Of a stretch of 64,000 nucleotides of DNA, positions 54,238-63,981 are shown one piece after another. Below the pieces are notes generated by a model. It was given only the letters and a program-made list of their open reading frames with translations. It did not search any database and was not told the DNA's origin. How positions within the stretch are numbered: position 1 is the first letter of the stretch; every line of letters begins with the position of its first letter. The stretch covers positions 477,001 to 541,000 of the forward strand of contig NZ_CP106679.1 in NCBI RefSeq assembly GCF_025502585.1, written 5' to 3'. Source of the DNA: Reichenbachiella agarivorans. GTDB taxonomy: Bacteria; Bacteroidota; Bacteroidia; Cytophagales; Cyclobacteriaceae. The translations under genes were made by a program, and so were the position numbers.

Positions 54238-56502
54238 TTAGAATGGATACCCAATGGCAAAATTGAGGATGGATTTTTTGAGATTGAAATCCACACGATC
54301 TCCTGCTGGCAAAGTGGGGTTCTTGATCGGTGCTGCCCAATCCAGTCGGATGACAAAACCTTGAATATCTACTCTCACTCCCACACCAGTACCGATCGCC
54401 AGTTCACTCAAAAAATTGGGAGAAAATTGCGACCCTGGCAACTCGTCATCCTCTCTGACCAACCAGACATTGCCTGCGTCCATAAATACGGCTCCCTTCA
54501 AAAATGAGATGATAGGAAATCTATACTCCAGATTGGCCTCCAGTCGGATATCCCCTGACTGATCGAAATAGGTATCTTCACCCGTCAGACTCGGATCGTA
54601 GGTACCTGGCCCCAACGACCGAATCCGAAATGCCCGAACGCTGTAAGGTCCTCCTGAAAAAAATTGTTTGGAATAAGGCATCGTCGTAGAGTTGCCATAG
54701 GCATAACCCAGTCCACCGTACACTCTTGCCACCAAGACATCAGACTTACCTATTCTGAGATGATTTTGCAGGTCAATTTCCATCCGTGAATATTGCGCAT
54801 ACTCCAATCCCAAAAACTGAATAGGACCAGTATCCTCATTCACACTGCTCTCTATCAAATCAATGGTATTGCCTGCCAAATCCAGATTCACCTTGAGCAG
54901 GATGGCATTGAGTCTGGAATCTACAAGCTGATTGTAAGTAAACTGATACGTCAGGCCCGCGATAAACTGCTGCTCGAAACTGTTCTTCAAGAAAGAATTT
55001 TCATCCAAAATCTCCTCAAACTCAGCAGAGGTGTTGGCCAGGTTCACATAATTGATACTGATGGGATTAATGGTATGAGAAACCTGTCTGCTGGCTCGCC
55101 AAGAATAACCAAAGGTACTTGAGAAGGAATACAAATTGTAATAGCTGCTCCTGTCTAGGTATTCAAATCCCAAAGCAATTTTGGTTTTGGGTATCCCATA
55201 CTTGAATCGATCTACCAGATTGACTGGAAACACCAATCGTGGGATGATCAAATCAGTGTTGGCACTCAACTGTGTACTGGTCAATCCATCGTTGCTACCA
55301 TTGAGTACCTGTGCCTCGTACCCTACACTGCCAGATATGTCAAATTTTTCTCCTCCTTTGAAAATATTGCGATTGGTATAGGTCACGGTCAGTGCTGGCC
55401 CTGCAAAATTATTGGATTGCATGACAGCTTGGATTTCTGTCCGCAGGGATCGCTTACTCATCGGAGAGAGGTAGATATTGGTCTTGAGCTGACCCAAAGT
55501 ATCATCGATCGACAAGGGTAACTCCTCAAAATCTATATTGACATACTTGTAGGTACCGATAGACGAGAGCCTATTACTAGTGATCTTGGCATCACTAGGA
55601 CTGTATAGTTTGCCACGGTTCAACAACAGGTAGGAAGACAGATGTTTGGGTTTGAAAAACAGCTCATCCTGAACATAAAGCACACTGTCAAATCTGACTG
55701 AATCCTGCAAAACCACATCATCATCAATCGAATACTTCGGGTAGACATGGATATCGGTGATTTCGTAGGGAACTATGGAAGCTGCAGGTACATCCCTCTT
55801 CAGCCGCAAAAACAGGTTGAACTGCTTGTCCTCGACTTGGTTGGTGTCTGCCTCAAAAATCAAAAAGGCATCATTGAAATTGAAGTAACCTATGGATTTG
55901 AGCTCTGCGTCGATGCGCTCTCGCTCCGTTTTGAATTGAGACAAATCAAATCTGACACCTGGAGTGAGCTTTGTATCTTCTAGCAATCGGTTGATTTCCT
56001 GATAGATAGGTAGCGTATCATTATCCAATTGGTAGGAAGCCAAAGTATAGGGTTCGTTGGCTATTGCCTCATACCTCAAGCTCGCAGTCTTCTTCCCGGC
56101 CCGTATTGATGAAGAAATTTCACTCCTGAAAAAACCCCTATTTTCTAATCTATTGTCTATCAGATCCATTGTTTTGGATGGATCGACGTGTGACATATAC
56201 ACAGGCTCCTCTCCTAGTTTCTTATTCAGAAATCTGTAATAAAAACCTCCCTTTCCCTCTCTTGTTTTATAATGTGCATACAAGCCCAATCTCACTCCCA
56301 ATATTTTAGTGTTGGGTTCGGGTCGTAGCAGGGTTTGCAACTCCTGACGTACGCTTTTGACGTTCTTCACATCATTTGGAACTACCAACTTGACTTTGGC
56401 TCCAGTATAGAGTTGCTCGTCCTCTGGTACATAGCGCAGGGCATTACATCCGCCCAATAGGGTCACAAATGATAAACTCAATATGATGATGGGGAATTTC
56501 AA
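54238..56502 (-). CDS. tamL: TamL: lipoprotein TamA-like Omp85 protein
   Basis: A 754-residue outer-membrane protein. The lipobox VTLLGGC (Cys19) marks the lipidated TamA variant of Bacteroidota. Residues about 25-350 contain POTRA-like domains (KTREGKGGFYYRFLNKKLGEEPVYM, TMDLIDNRLENRGFF), and about 360-754 an Omp85 barrel with FSGGPYSVRAFRIRSLGPG, the conserved RxF/Y loop, and FNLKKSILNFAIGYPF at the C-terminus. It helps insert outer-membrane proteins together with TamB. The start appears to be TTG overlapping the tamB stop (TTGA); there is no in-frame ATG before the signal peptide, so translational coupling is likely. Confidence 0.92.
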   Translation of the reverse strand: MKFPIIILSLSFVTLLGGCNALRYVPEDEQLYTGAKVKLVVPNDVKNVKSVRQELQTLLRPEPNTKILGVRLGLYAHYKTREGKGGFYYRFLNKKLGEEPVYMSHVDPSKTMDLIDNRLENRGFFRSEISSSIRAGKKTASLRYEAIANEPYTLASYQLDNDTLPIYQEINRLLEDTKLTPGVRFDLSQFKTERERIDAELKSIGYFNFNDAFLIFEADTNQVEDKQFNLFLRLKRDVPAASIVPYEITDIHVYPKYSIDDDVVLQDSVRFDSVLYVQDELFFKPKHLSSYLLLNRGKLYSPSDAKITSNRLSSIGTYKYVNIDFEELPLSIDDTLGQLKTNIYLSPMSKRSLRTEIQAVMQSNNFAGPALTVTYTNRNIFKGGEKFDISGSVGYEAQVLNGSNDGLTSTQLSANTDLIIPRLVFPVNLVDRFKYGIPKTKIALGFEYLDRSSYYNLYSFSSTFGYSWRASRQVSHTINPISINYVNLANTSAEFEEILDENSFLKNSFEQQFIAGLTYQFTYNQLVDSRLNAILLKVNLDLAGNTIDLIESSVNEDTGPIQFLGLEYAQYSRMEIDLQNHLRIGKSDVLVARVYGGLGYAYGNSTTMPYSKQFFSGGPYSVRAFRIRSLGPGTYDPSLTGEDTYFDQSGDIRLEANLEYRFPIISFLKGAVFMDAGNVWLVREDDELPGSQFSPNFLSELAIGTGVGVRVDIQGFVIRLDWAAPIKNPTLPAGDRVDFNLKKSILNFAIGYPF

Positions 56503-59500
56503 TGCTTCTCTTTCTTTTTAGACTCTTTCTTACTTGTTTTTGTATCCTCGGATTCTTGATCGTCTTGTGCTTCCTTTTTCTTGGCCTCTTCCTCTTTCCT
56601 TTTTTCTTCCGCAGCACTTTTTTCCCAAAGCTCTCGAAATTTATTGAATTCTCGATTGAAGCTAAATGCCACCCCCGTCACCATATACTGTCCGTCTATC
56701 ACTGTATCAAACTCATCTTTGCTAAATCCCTTGACACGGTAGCGGCCATCTTCGGTCAAAAGATACTCCACACTGGCATTGCCTATCAGTGGTGCTCCTT
56801 GTTGGTTGGGGTCACTCCCTTGGATGTTGACATCACTGCCTACCTGTACTATCATGCGATCATCCAGTAGTTTTTTCTTGGCATTGATGTCGAGTTGGGT
56901 ACGACTTTGTGAGTCCCCTCCTTGGTAGTCCGTGTAGCTATCGACATTGAAATCCAATTCAAATCCAGAGTCTCCAACCACTTTGTCCGAAACACTATTG
57001 AGCTGACTGGACAAAACCTGTGAGACGTTTTCTCTCGCGATGGCAGCAGAACCACCACTGCTCCCATCACTCCCCGAGGCTGGAAAGAAACGATCCAACA
57101 CCAATAGAGAAAAGACCTGCTTGTTGAGTTCTTCTTCTTGTTCATTGAGCTGCTTGATTTGTCCATAGACCTCCCCGCCAAATGTACTTTGTTCATCCTT
57201 GGGCATGTCTAGCTCAAAAGAAATGGCCGGTTTCAACAATTCTTCTTTGACGTTGAGATACACCAAAAATGGCAACCGACGGTTGTACAAATTGGTCACC
57301 TCCGTGCCTTGCCCAGAGGTCTTGAGGGACATCAATGGAGCTGCGGAAGTCGTGATCTTGTATATGGCCCTTACATCCAGTTCGGCATCTAGGGGATCAC
57401 CCTTCCAAACGATACGACTGCCTGGAGCAATGTCAAATTCCTTGGTCACGAGATTGAACAAACTTGCCTTGTAGTGTCCTTTGCCTATTTCATACCTACC
57501 TGTAAATGTCGTACGACCATTCGGTGCTAAGCCCAAATTGAAATCGCCCTTACCCGCTATTTCCAGGTTGTCATTGGTGCGCTCATTGATGATGATTTTG
57601 AACGTTGACTTTTCGTTGATTGACAGGACAGTATTGATATCATAGCCTTTGAGTGTCTTGGCTGAGAGTTCTTCTTCGCCTCCTCTGGTTAGAATATCAT
57701 CGGGGTTCTCCTTGTTGACGAACAGCACAACTCCGTCTCGTTCTTTGATATCCAGTTCTGATTCCGGAACAATGATGGTAAAATTAGTCCCTTCATTGAT
57801 ATTGAGCTTGCCTCTGACCACTGGTACTGTGAGGTTTCCCTTGACGCTCAAATCCGCATCTAGGTTGACCTTGCCATAAAAAAGTTCATTGTCACCTTGT
57901 TTGGAATCCAAAGCATGAAAATTCTTGGCCGTCATCGTCAGATCAAACCCTGGATTGGTCATGTCCTTGGTCAACACACGTCCATCAATCTTGAAGGTAT
58001 TATTCTTTTCATCCTTGACCGTAAAATCATTCAAGCTGATTTGTTCTTGGTTAAACTTGATGGTTTCATTGGGCAATGTAAAGCGTGCATCAATCGCAGA
58101 GACTAAAAAAGCCACATCCTTGAACTGGAAACTCCCGTGGTATTTAGGCGCTGTAGTCGTCCCCCGAAACTTGGCTCTACCTGTCAGTGTCCCTGTGGCA
58201 TCCGTTAAATGACCCTTCGAAAATCGCTCCATCGTCTGTACTTCAAATTTTCGCAGTGCCAGATCCAAATTCATCTGCGGACCCGATTCCGCAGCAAAAT
58301 ACTCGCCTGCCAAATCCATCTCAAGATTTTCACCCTCAATAGACAAGTCAAAATCGTAGTTAGACTTGCCTTTGGCAGAGCCTTCCAGTTTCAATACCCC
58401 TAAAGGCACATTCATAGCTTTTAACTGATAGATTTGCAGGTCTGCCAGTAGTCCCCTCTGACCAAAGGGATTGACCAAAATCAGGTTTCCACCCATCCTC
58501 CCAGCTACCAATGTATCCCCTCCATCTAGGAAGCTAGTCAAAGTAGCCACATTGAAATTGTCCAAAACCAATCCAAGATGCTCTTGTTTTATTCGCGACA
58601 ACTTATTGGTGAGTTGCAAACTTTGTTGGTTTCTGGTCAATTTGAAATCCGTAAAATCTACATGATTTTTGGCCACACGCAGCTCATTGGTCTCTGGGAT
58701 TGTCCATGGTAGGCGATTGATCACCAGCCCTTTTGGATCCAAATGATAAATCAACGTATCATGCTCCATGCGGATCATCGTTTTGATATGCACGAGCAAT
58801 TCTTCTTGGTTGTAAGCATTGAAGTCCAGCACTAGCTGCTGGTCTTGGATCAATCCATCAATACTCGTACGCTCTATTAACAGCGGCTCCATCACCACTT
58901 CATCCCAAGCCAGTGAAAAGTTCATCTGCTCTCGGTCAGAATTGACCCGCAGCTCTACGTCATCGATGGTGATCCCCTGATATTGGGTAAAAGGCACATT
59001 GAGTTTCGCCTCCAATTTGTGCTGTGCCTCATCAAATACCACATGACCCATGATCGAATCCAATCGCTCCAAACCTTCCAACAGCACATCCTGCAACAGT
59101 GGGGTCTCTTCGATTCCCAAATCCAATCTCATCACAACGGGGCGATATCCAGCATCCATGGCTAGGCTATCTTGCATATAACTCTCAAAATGCCTCCCTA
59201 GAGCTGCTATCAGCTGCGTTGGATTGGTATTGGCCACCATCTTGGCTTGCAAAATTCTGCTATTGAGTTGGAGATTGGTGGTATCGTCACTCATGTCTCC
59301 ACTCATCTCAAAACTACCAAAAGAGTAGCTTTCGCCATCATAGATGGTGATTCCATCTCTAATCGATGCGGTCCATCGAACGGCGGTCGTATCCAGCATG
59401 ACCACATTGGCTCTGAATTGCATTTTGCTTCGAATCTCCTGATCAGTAAATCCTAACTCGTACAAATCAATCCCTTTGAGGTCTAGCATCATATCCAATT

Positions 59501-61577
59501 CTTTGCGATGGTCTTCGAGGAACAGGTCTGCATCTAGCGACATTTGGATGAACTTGTCATCGATTGACAGATCAAGGTGAGCTACGCGATTGATCACCTC
59601 TGCGCTGAGTGTCAAATTTGAATAATCTCTTTTGTTGAGCTGCAACGCAGTGAATTGAGTAGTCAATTGTCCCTCTAGTGTCTCAAAATCCTTTCCTTGT
59701 CCTTTGGCCTGTACACCAAAACTCATCAATCCCAATTTGTCGTTTTGCAAGATTTTTCCCAAATTCAAATCCTTGACATCCATAGTGGCATCTACGACCG
59801 TCTTATCCTTCTTGGAGAAATTACCTTCCAAAGCAATCTGTCCATCTGAGCTATGGATGAGGGTATTGAGTTGTACTTGATCCAATCCTCCGACAACTTT
59901 GCCTTTCATCTCGATCGTATCTGGGATATGAATTCCCCAATCTTGCTGTCCCAATATTGCCTCCACATCTTCTCGTCGAGTATGCACATCCATTTGATCC
60001 AGATCAAATCGCAGGCGCACACTGTTCAATGGATACGCCACCTTGCCATTCAACACTACACCCGTGGTCTCACCCCAGTCCACGCGTGACTCACTGATCA
60101 CTATCTGCTCCTGCGAAGCTCTGATATCCAACACGCCAGTCACATGGCGTTTCGCAATTGCGGGCACGGTACTATTGGCCGCCAAATCAGGCAAAAACAA
60201 ATAGACTTCTGACAATGCCAACTGCATCTGTGAAACACTCAAATGAGCATCCACCGAAAGTGGGGCATTGATCAACTGATCCAGAGATGGATATTGGAGA
60301 GAAACATCTGCTTGGAGCGTGTTGAGATCAGTGGCCAATTTAAACCCCTGCAAGTGTGCGCTTTGGTTGCTTACATTCAAGCCAAAAGCCAGCTGCTTGA
60401 GATTCAGTCCGCTTCCCTCTCTAAAAGCCAACTGTTGCAAATCCATCCGTGCTTGTCCTTCTTTGAGATTTATGTCTTGCACGTGAAACTGAAAATCTTT
60501 GAGCAAAATGGCATTGGAGTTGAAAACTCCCGCAGTGACTGGCTGGTCACCAGCTTGATAAAAAAGCTGATTGTCATCCATATCGATCTCTTTGACTACC
60601 ACTTGCCAAGTTGGCCATTGGAATGCAACGGCTGTTTCTCGCTCTGTGGAATCTTGCTGCACCACCGGTCGCGGTGTCCGAGTCTGATAGCTGATGTCAG
60701 AATGCTCCAATACCAAGCGCTCCAACCCAATCTGGCGATCTGATAGATTCACCACTGGGTCGGTCAACGACAAATGACCGACCGCTGCATGAGCCATCAT
60801 AGAGTCTATCGGTTGCACATAGGACAAATCGACTCGATCCAAGACCAATTCATGAACCGAAAAGAAGGGTAATTGGCTGGACTTCTCATTTTCCTCATCA
60901 GATAGGGAATCTGACTCAGTACTTTTGGTTTGTCTATAGAACAATCGGGTATCACGGATCGTCAATTCATCCAACTCAAAACGCATACTATCCAAATCGA
61001 GCACATCTACATCTAGGTAGAGCGACCCAAGTTGTAGCGCACTGATGATGCCCAAGACCTCATCGTTGTATTTCAGATCAAAATCATCGAAACGAATGGT
61101 ACCTATCTCAAACTTCATCGGCGTACTTTCTTCCTCCTCCACCACACTCGAATCTGCCTTGCTGGCAAAAGCCTGAATCAGAAAATCAAAATTGTATTGC
61201 TCCGTAGAATCCTCTTTGGATACAGTGGCTTTCAATCCTGACCATTCTACTTTATCCAGATTCAGGGTATGGTCAAAAATTAAGGGAAGAAAGGCGACAG
61301 AAACCTCCAAATCACGGGAATAAAGCAGGGTGTCACCCATCTGATCTTCTACATAGAGTTGCTCAAGGTAGGCATTGCCAGAGAAAGTAATGAACAAGCG
61401 ACCGATAGAGACTTTGGTCTGTGTCTTTTGGGCAACATAGTCCAATGCCTTGCCCACAATCAACTCTTGACCCCAAGGACTGCGCACCCATAGTACCACT
61501 CCCGTGAACAAAAGAAAAAAGCCAAGCATGACCCAAGCTATAACCCTCAAAACCTTGTAGTTCTTTTTCGCTGACAT
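56499..61577 (-). CDS. tamB: TamB-like translocation/assembly module protein (DUF490)
   Basis: A 1692-residue periplasm-spanning protein. The ATG at 61577 is used; the frame to 61586 starts at TTG. It has an N-terminal signal anchor (VIAWVMLGFFLLFTGVVLWV), then about 1500 residues of repeating beta-strands forming the hydrophobic groove, with AsmA-like segments. The TamB (DUF490) domain lies at about 1240-1640 (VRGKLNINEGTNFTIIVPESELDIK, GRYEIGKGHYKASLFNLVTKEF, PFLVYLNVKEELLKPAISFELDMP). A charged, Lys/Glu-rich tail ends the protein. It works with TamL in outer-membrane protein assembly and possibly phospholipid transport. The stop overlaps the tamL start by 4 bases. Confidence 0.93.
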   Translation of the reverse strand: MSAKKNYKVLRVIAWVMLGFFLLFTGVVLWVRSPWGQELIVGKALDYVAQKTQTKVSIGRLFITFSGNAYLEQLYVEDQMGDTLLYSRDLEVSVAFLPLIFDHTLNLDKVEWSGLKATVSKEDSTEQYNFDFLIQAFASKADSSVVEEEESTPMKFEIGTIRFDDFDLKYNDEVLGIISALQLGSLYLDVDVLDLDSMRFELDELTIRDTRLFYRQTKSTESDSLSDEENEKSSQLPFFSVHELVLDRVDLSYVQPIDSMMAHAAVGHLSLTDPVVNLSDRQIGLERLVLEHSDISYQTRTPRPVVQQDSTERETAVAFQWPTWQVVVKEIDMDDNQLFYQAGDQPVTAGVFNSNAILLKDFQFHVQDINLKEGQARMDLQQLAFREGSGLNLKQLAFGLNVSNQSAHLQGFKLATDLNTLQADVSLQYPSLDQLINAPLSVDAHLSVSQMQLALSEVYLFLPDLAANSTVPAIAKRHVTGVLDIRASQEQIVISESRVDWGETTGVVLNGKVAYPLNSVRLRFDLDQMDVHTRREDVEAILGQQDWGIHIPDTIEMKGKVVGGLDQVQLNTLIHSSDGQIALEGNFSKKDKTVVDATMDVKDLNLGKILQNDKLGLMSFGVQAKGQGKDFETLEGQLTTQFTALQLNKRDYSNLTLSAEVINRVAHLDLSIDDKFIQMSLDADLFLEDHRKELDMMLDLKGIDLYELGFTDQEIRSKMQFRANVVMLDTTAVRWTASIRDGITIYDGESYSFGSFEMSGDMSDDTTNLQLNSRILQAKMVANTNPTQLIAALGRHFESYMQDSLAMDAGYRPVVMRLDLGIEETPLLQDVLLEGLERLDSIMGHVVFDEAQHKLEAKLNVPFTQYQGITIDDVELRVNSDREQMNFSLAWDEVVMEPLLIERTSIDGLIQDQQLVLDFNAYNQEELLVHIKTMIRMEHDTLIYHLDPKGLVINRLPWTIPETNELRVAKNHVDFTDFKLTRNQQSLQLTNKLSRIKQEHLGLVLDNFNVATLTSFLDGGDTLVAGRMGGNLILVNPFGQRGLLADLQIYQLKAMNVPLGVLKLEGSAKGKSNYDFDLSIEGENLEMDLAGEYFAAESGPQMNLDLALRKFEVQTMERFSKGHLTDATGTLTGRAKFRGTTTAPKYHGSFQFKDVAFLVSAIDARFTLPNETIKFNQEQISLNDFTVKDEKNNTFKIDGRVLTKDMTNPGFDLTMTAKNFHALDSKQGDNELFYGKVNLDADLSVKGNLTVPVVRGKLNINEGTNFTIIVPESELDIKERDGVVLFVNKENPDDILTRGGEEELSAKTLKGYDINTVLSINEKSTFKIIINERTNDNLEIAGKGDFNLGLAPNGRTTFTGRYEIGKGHYKASLFNLVTKEFDIAPGSRIVWKGDPLDAELDVRAIYKITTSAAPLMSLKTSGQGTEVTNLYNRRLPFLVYLNVKEELLKPAISFELDMPKDEQSTFGGEVYGQIKQLNEQEEELNKQVFSLLVLDRFFPASGSDGSSGGSAAIARENVSQVLSSQLNSVSDKVVGDSGFELDFNVDSYTDYQGGDSQSRTQLDINAKKKLLDDRMIVQVGSDVNIQGSDPNQQGAPLIGNASVEYLLTEDGRYRVKGFSKDEFDTVIDGQYMVTGVAFSFNREFNKFRELWEKSAAEEKRKEEEAKKKEAQDDQESEDTKTSKKESKKKEKH

Positions 61578-61889
61578 AAAGTCCAAATCAAGCCAAACGC
61601 TTTCGGATCAGCAATGATAACTCAAGCTTGCTTGTAATAATTATTTTGTCTCCAAAATCGCTCAATAACTGCGCCAAGAAGGCTTTTATCCTTTCCAACT
61701 TGCCATTTGCCACATTCACGATCCGTCGCTGTGTAGTCCGCTCAACCGATTGGGTAAAAATCTCCACAAATAACTAAAAGCCTCTACAAAAATCACTGCT
61801 TCAATAGAGCCGTTTATTGATTCTCTTTTGCTGCTACAGCTTCCGTTGTTTAACTTCCACATCCAAATCACCACCCAAACAGAATCTAT
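61578..61889. other. Intergenic region, 312 bases, between divergent tamB and Omp85 genes
   Basis: This stretch must hold the promoters of tamB (leftward) and of the Omp85 barrel gene (rightward). I see no convincing full -33/-7 pair, no strong inverted repeat and no plausible small gene; open frames here have no signal peptide or family features. Confidence 0.6.
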
Positions 61890-62957
61890 ATGCACCGTCT
61901 CCCTCTCCTGGTATTGTTTGTCATCTTTTCTACAATGGTTGTTGCTCAATCGTCCCAAGGCGGACAGCATGAACCTGATAGCATCAAGAAAGTAGATTTT
62001 ACTGTGATGCCCTATTTGAGTTACAACAGAAACCTGAAACTCATGATAGGTGCCATCCCTATGTCTATGTACAAGCTCAACAAAGACGACATAGTTTCCC
62101 AAAAGTCACTGTCTGGAATTTCGGCCATCTACACCACCAACGGCTCCTATTTTGTGGCACTATTCAACAGGTTCTTTTTTGCGGAAGACAAATGGAGAGC
62201 TAAATTCTTTGCCTTTGGAGGTGATTACTACTCTCAGTTTTTCATGGATGATTTCGAGTTTCCAGGATTCTATGACTATGGCACCAAGGTATACATGGCG
62301 AGTGGAAGCATCCAGCGCCAGCTTTTCAATAAACTCTACGCAGGAGTCTCCTATACCTATGCTCACTACAACACCAACTATGAAGATGACGTATTGCCTG
62401 AATCCATCACGGAGACCAATGGACTAGAAATCAACGCCTTGCATGACAGCAGAAACGCATTCTACTATCCTTCCCATGGCAAAAAAATCAACCTCAGATG
62501 GATCAATTATGGCGAGTGGTTTGGCAATGATGTGACATCAAACAAAGTCGTAGCTGAATACAACCAGTACTTCTCAACCAGGCAGGACAAAGATGTATTT
62601 GCAGCGAGGTTTTCTGGTCAATTTGGAGTGGGAGACATTGCCTTTCAGCAGCAACAGACCCTCGGAGGCAAGGATATCCGGGGCTACTCGGAGGGCAAAT
62701 ACAGAGGTGACGGCATCATGGCCTTGCAGGGAGAGTACCGTTTCAATTTTAGAGAAAAAATGGGCGTAGTAGGTTTTGCTGGTTTGGCTACATTATACGG
62801 CTCAGACACCGATGACTTCAACTGGAAACTCTACCCAGGCTTGGGTGTAGGTTACCGCTACCGAGCTTTCAAAACAGTGAAATTCAACATCGGTCTAGAT
62901 GCTGCCGTAGGCAAAGACGACTGGAGTCTCAACTTCCGAATCGGAGAGTCATTTTGA
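61890..62957 (+). CDS. Omp85-type outer membrane barrel without POTRA domains
   Basis: A 355-residue outer-membrane protein with a signal peptide (MHRLPLLVLFVIFSTMVVAQ). Alternating strands cover most of its length, and LGGKDIRGYSEGKYRGDGIMALQGEYRF carries the RGY motif of the Bac_surface_Ag (PF01103) barrel lid loop. No POTRA domain precedes the barrel. It is divergent from tamB-tamL and could act with them or be a small surface-antigen-type channel; the final Phe fits barrel insertion. Confidence 0.85.
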   Translation: MHRLPLLVLFVIFSTMVVAQSSQGGQHEPDSIKKVDFTVMPYLSYNRNLKLMIGAIPMSMYKLNKDDIVSQKSLSGISAIYTTNGSYFVALFNRFFFAEDKWRAKFFAFGGDYYSQFFMDDFEFPGFYDYGTKVYMASGSIQRQLFNKLYAGVSYTYAHYNTNYEDDVLPESITETNGLEINALHDSRNAFYYPSHGKKINLRWINYGEWFGNDVTSNKVVAEYNQYFSTRQDKDVFAARFSGQFGVGDIAFQQQQTLGGKDIRGYSEGKYRGDGIMALQGEYRFNFREKMGVVGFAGLATLYGSDTDDFNWKLYPGLGVGYRYRAFKTVKFNIGLDAAVGKDDWSLNFRIGESF

Positions 62958-63312
62958 GAGAAAAAACTTGTCTGACATCTGTAATCCAATCTATCCAGCA
63001 AACACTCTAAGTCTTGTTGCAATCGAAACCTTGTACTATTTATATTCTGCATCAACGAGGAGAAAGACTTATTTCCCCCTTCATTTGAGACATCCACACG
63101 ATTAAAACCCATAAGGGGGTGTCATCTCAAAATCCAAGTAGTACCTTTGTAACTCTGTCAAGTACAAAATTGGCATGAGCTTGCATCTCCAACAATACAG
63201 GTTTTGGACTATGTAGGACAAATCTGGCTTCACTCCATGGATTGTCTATTGGTCCTACCAACCGTCGCAGAGGTGTTTATTCAAGAAAGGAAAGAATTAG
63301 AATTAATTAAAA
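62958..63312. other. Intergenic region, 355 bases, with a weak inverted repeat
   Basis: No convincing gene lies here; the minus-strand open frame at 62858-63112 starts inside the Omp85 gene and has no family features. ATTTGAGACATCC (about 63086) and GGGTGTCATCTCAAAAT (about 63117) are near-inverted copies next to a GGGGG run, reminiscent of an insertion-sequence end or a scar, but no transposase remains. An AT-rich GAATTAGAATTAATTAAAA stretch precedes the TPR gene. Confidence 0.4.
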
Positions 63313-63966
63313 ATGAGTAAAGAGGGAAAAGGGAACGTGGAAAGAACAAACATCAATGAGTCGCTAAAGGCTCTGTATTTTTCTGGCAAGGTGAAGCCAA
63401 CATTAAATAAAATCGTTGTTGAATTGAAAAGTGATCCTGACAACATTGAATTGGTACTTTTGGGATGCCAATGTCTGGCGAGATCCAAAGATTATGATCA
63501 ATTGGAGGCATTTGCTGATGAGTCTATCCGATTGGACAACAAGACTGCTGATGGCTACTACTACAAAGGTCTGGCATTGCACCACTCCAAAGGCAAGGAA
63601 CAAGAAGCTCTGATCAACTTTAACGAAGCATTGACTCTGGATCCAGAAAGCACAAGCTACCTCATCGCCAAGGCGAATACACACCTTTTGCTTTTCACAG
63701 ATTACCATTTGCCCATCAAGTTTGCTGAAAAGCACAGAGACAAAGGCGAAGCGTGTCTTACAAAGATCATCTCCCTCGTAGAAGAAAAAGAAAATCCTAG
63801 TTACAAAGACTTGTTGAATATGGGAGATGTGTACATGACGCTCAGTCGAAATCTAGACGCTAAGAAGTACTACATTCACGCCATGAATGCCTACGAAACT
63901 AGCGAAGAATCTAATAAAGACAAGAACATTTACAAAGACATCGTAAAAGGTTCTAACAAAGTTTAA
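63313..63966 (+). CDS. Tetratricopeptide-repeat protein
   Basis: A 217-residue cytosolic protein with about four TPR-like helical pairs. YYYKGLALHHSKGKEQEALINFNEALTLDPESTSYL (about 90-125) is the clearest TPR; the N- and C-terminal pairs (NIELVLLGCQCLARSKDYDQLEAFADESIRLD and YKDLLNMGDVYMTLSRNLDAKKYYIHAMNAYE) match the same pattern. No signal peptide or catalytic domain is seen. It is a likely protein-interaction scaffold of unknown partner. Confidence 0.8.
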   Translation: MSKEGKGNVERTNINESLKALYFSGKVKPTLNKIVVELKSDPDNIELVLLGCQCLARSKDYDQLEAFADESIRLDNKTADGYYYKGLALHHSKGKEQEALINFNEALTLDPESTSYLIAKANTHLLLFTDYHLPIKFAEKHRDKGEACLTKIISLVEEKENPSYKDLLNMGDVYMTLSRNLDAKKYYIHAMNAYETSEESNKDKNIYKDIVKGSNKV

Positions 63967-63981
63967 ACAAATTCATTAACG

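Noticed and set aside
62858-63112. Minus-strand open frame of 84 codons in the gap after the Omp85 gene
   Set aside because: It starts in the gap, runs back into the Omp85 coding region, and has no recognisable feature or partner.
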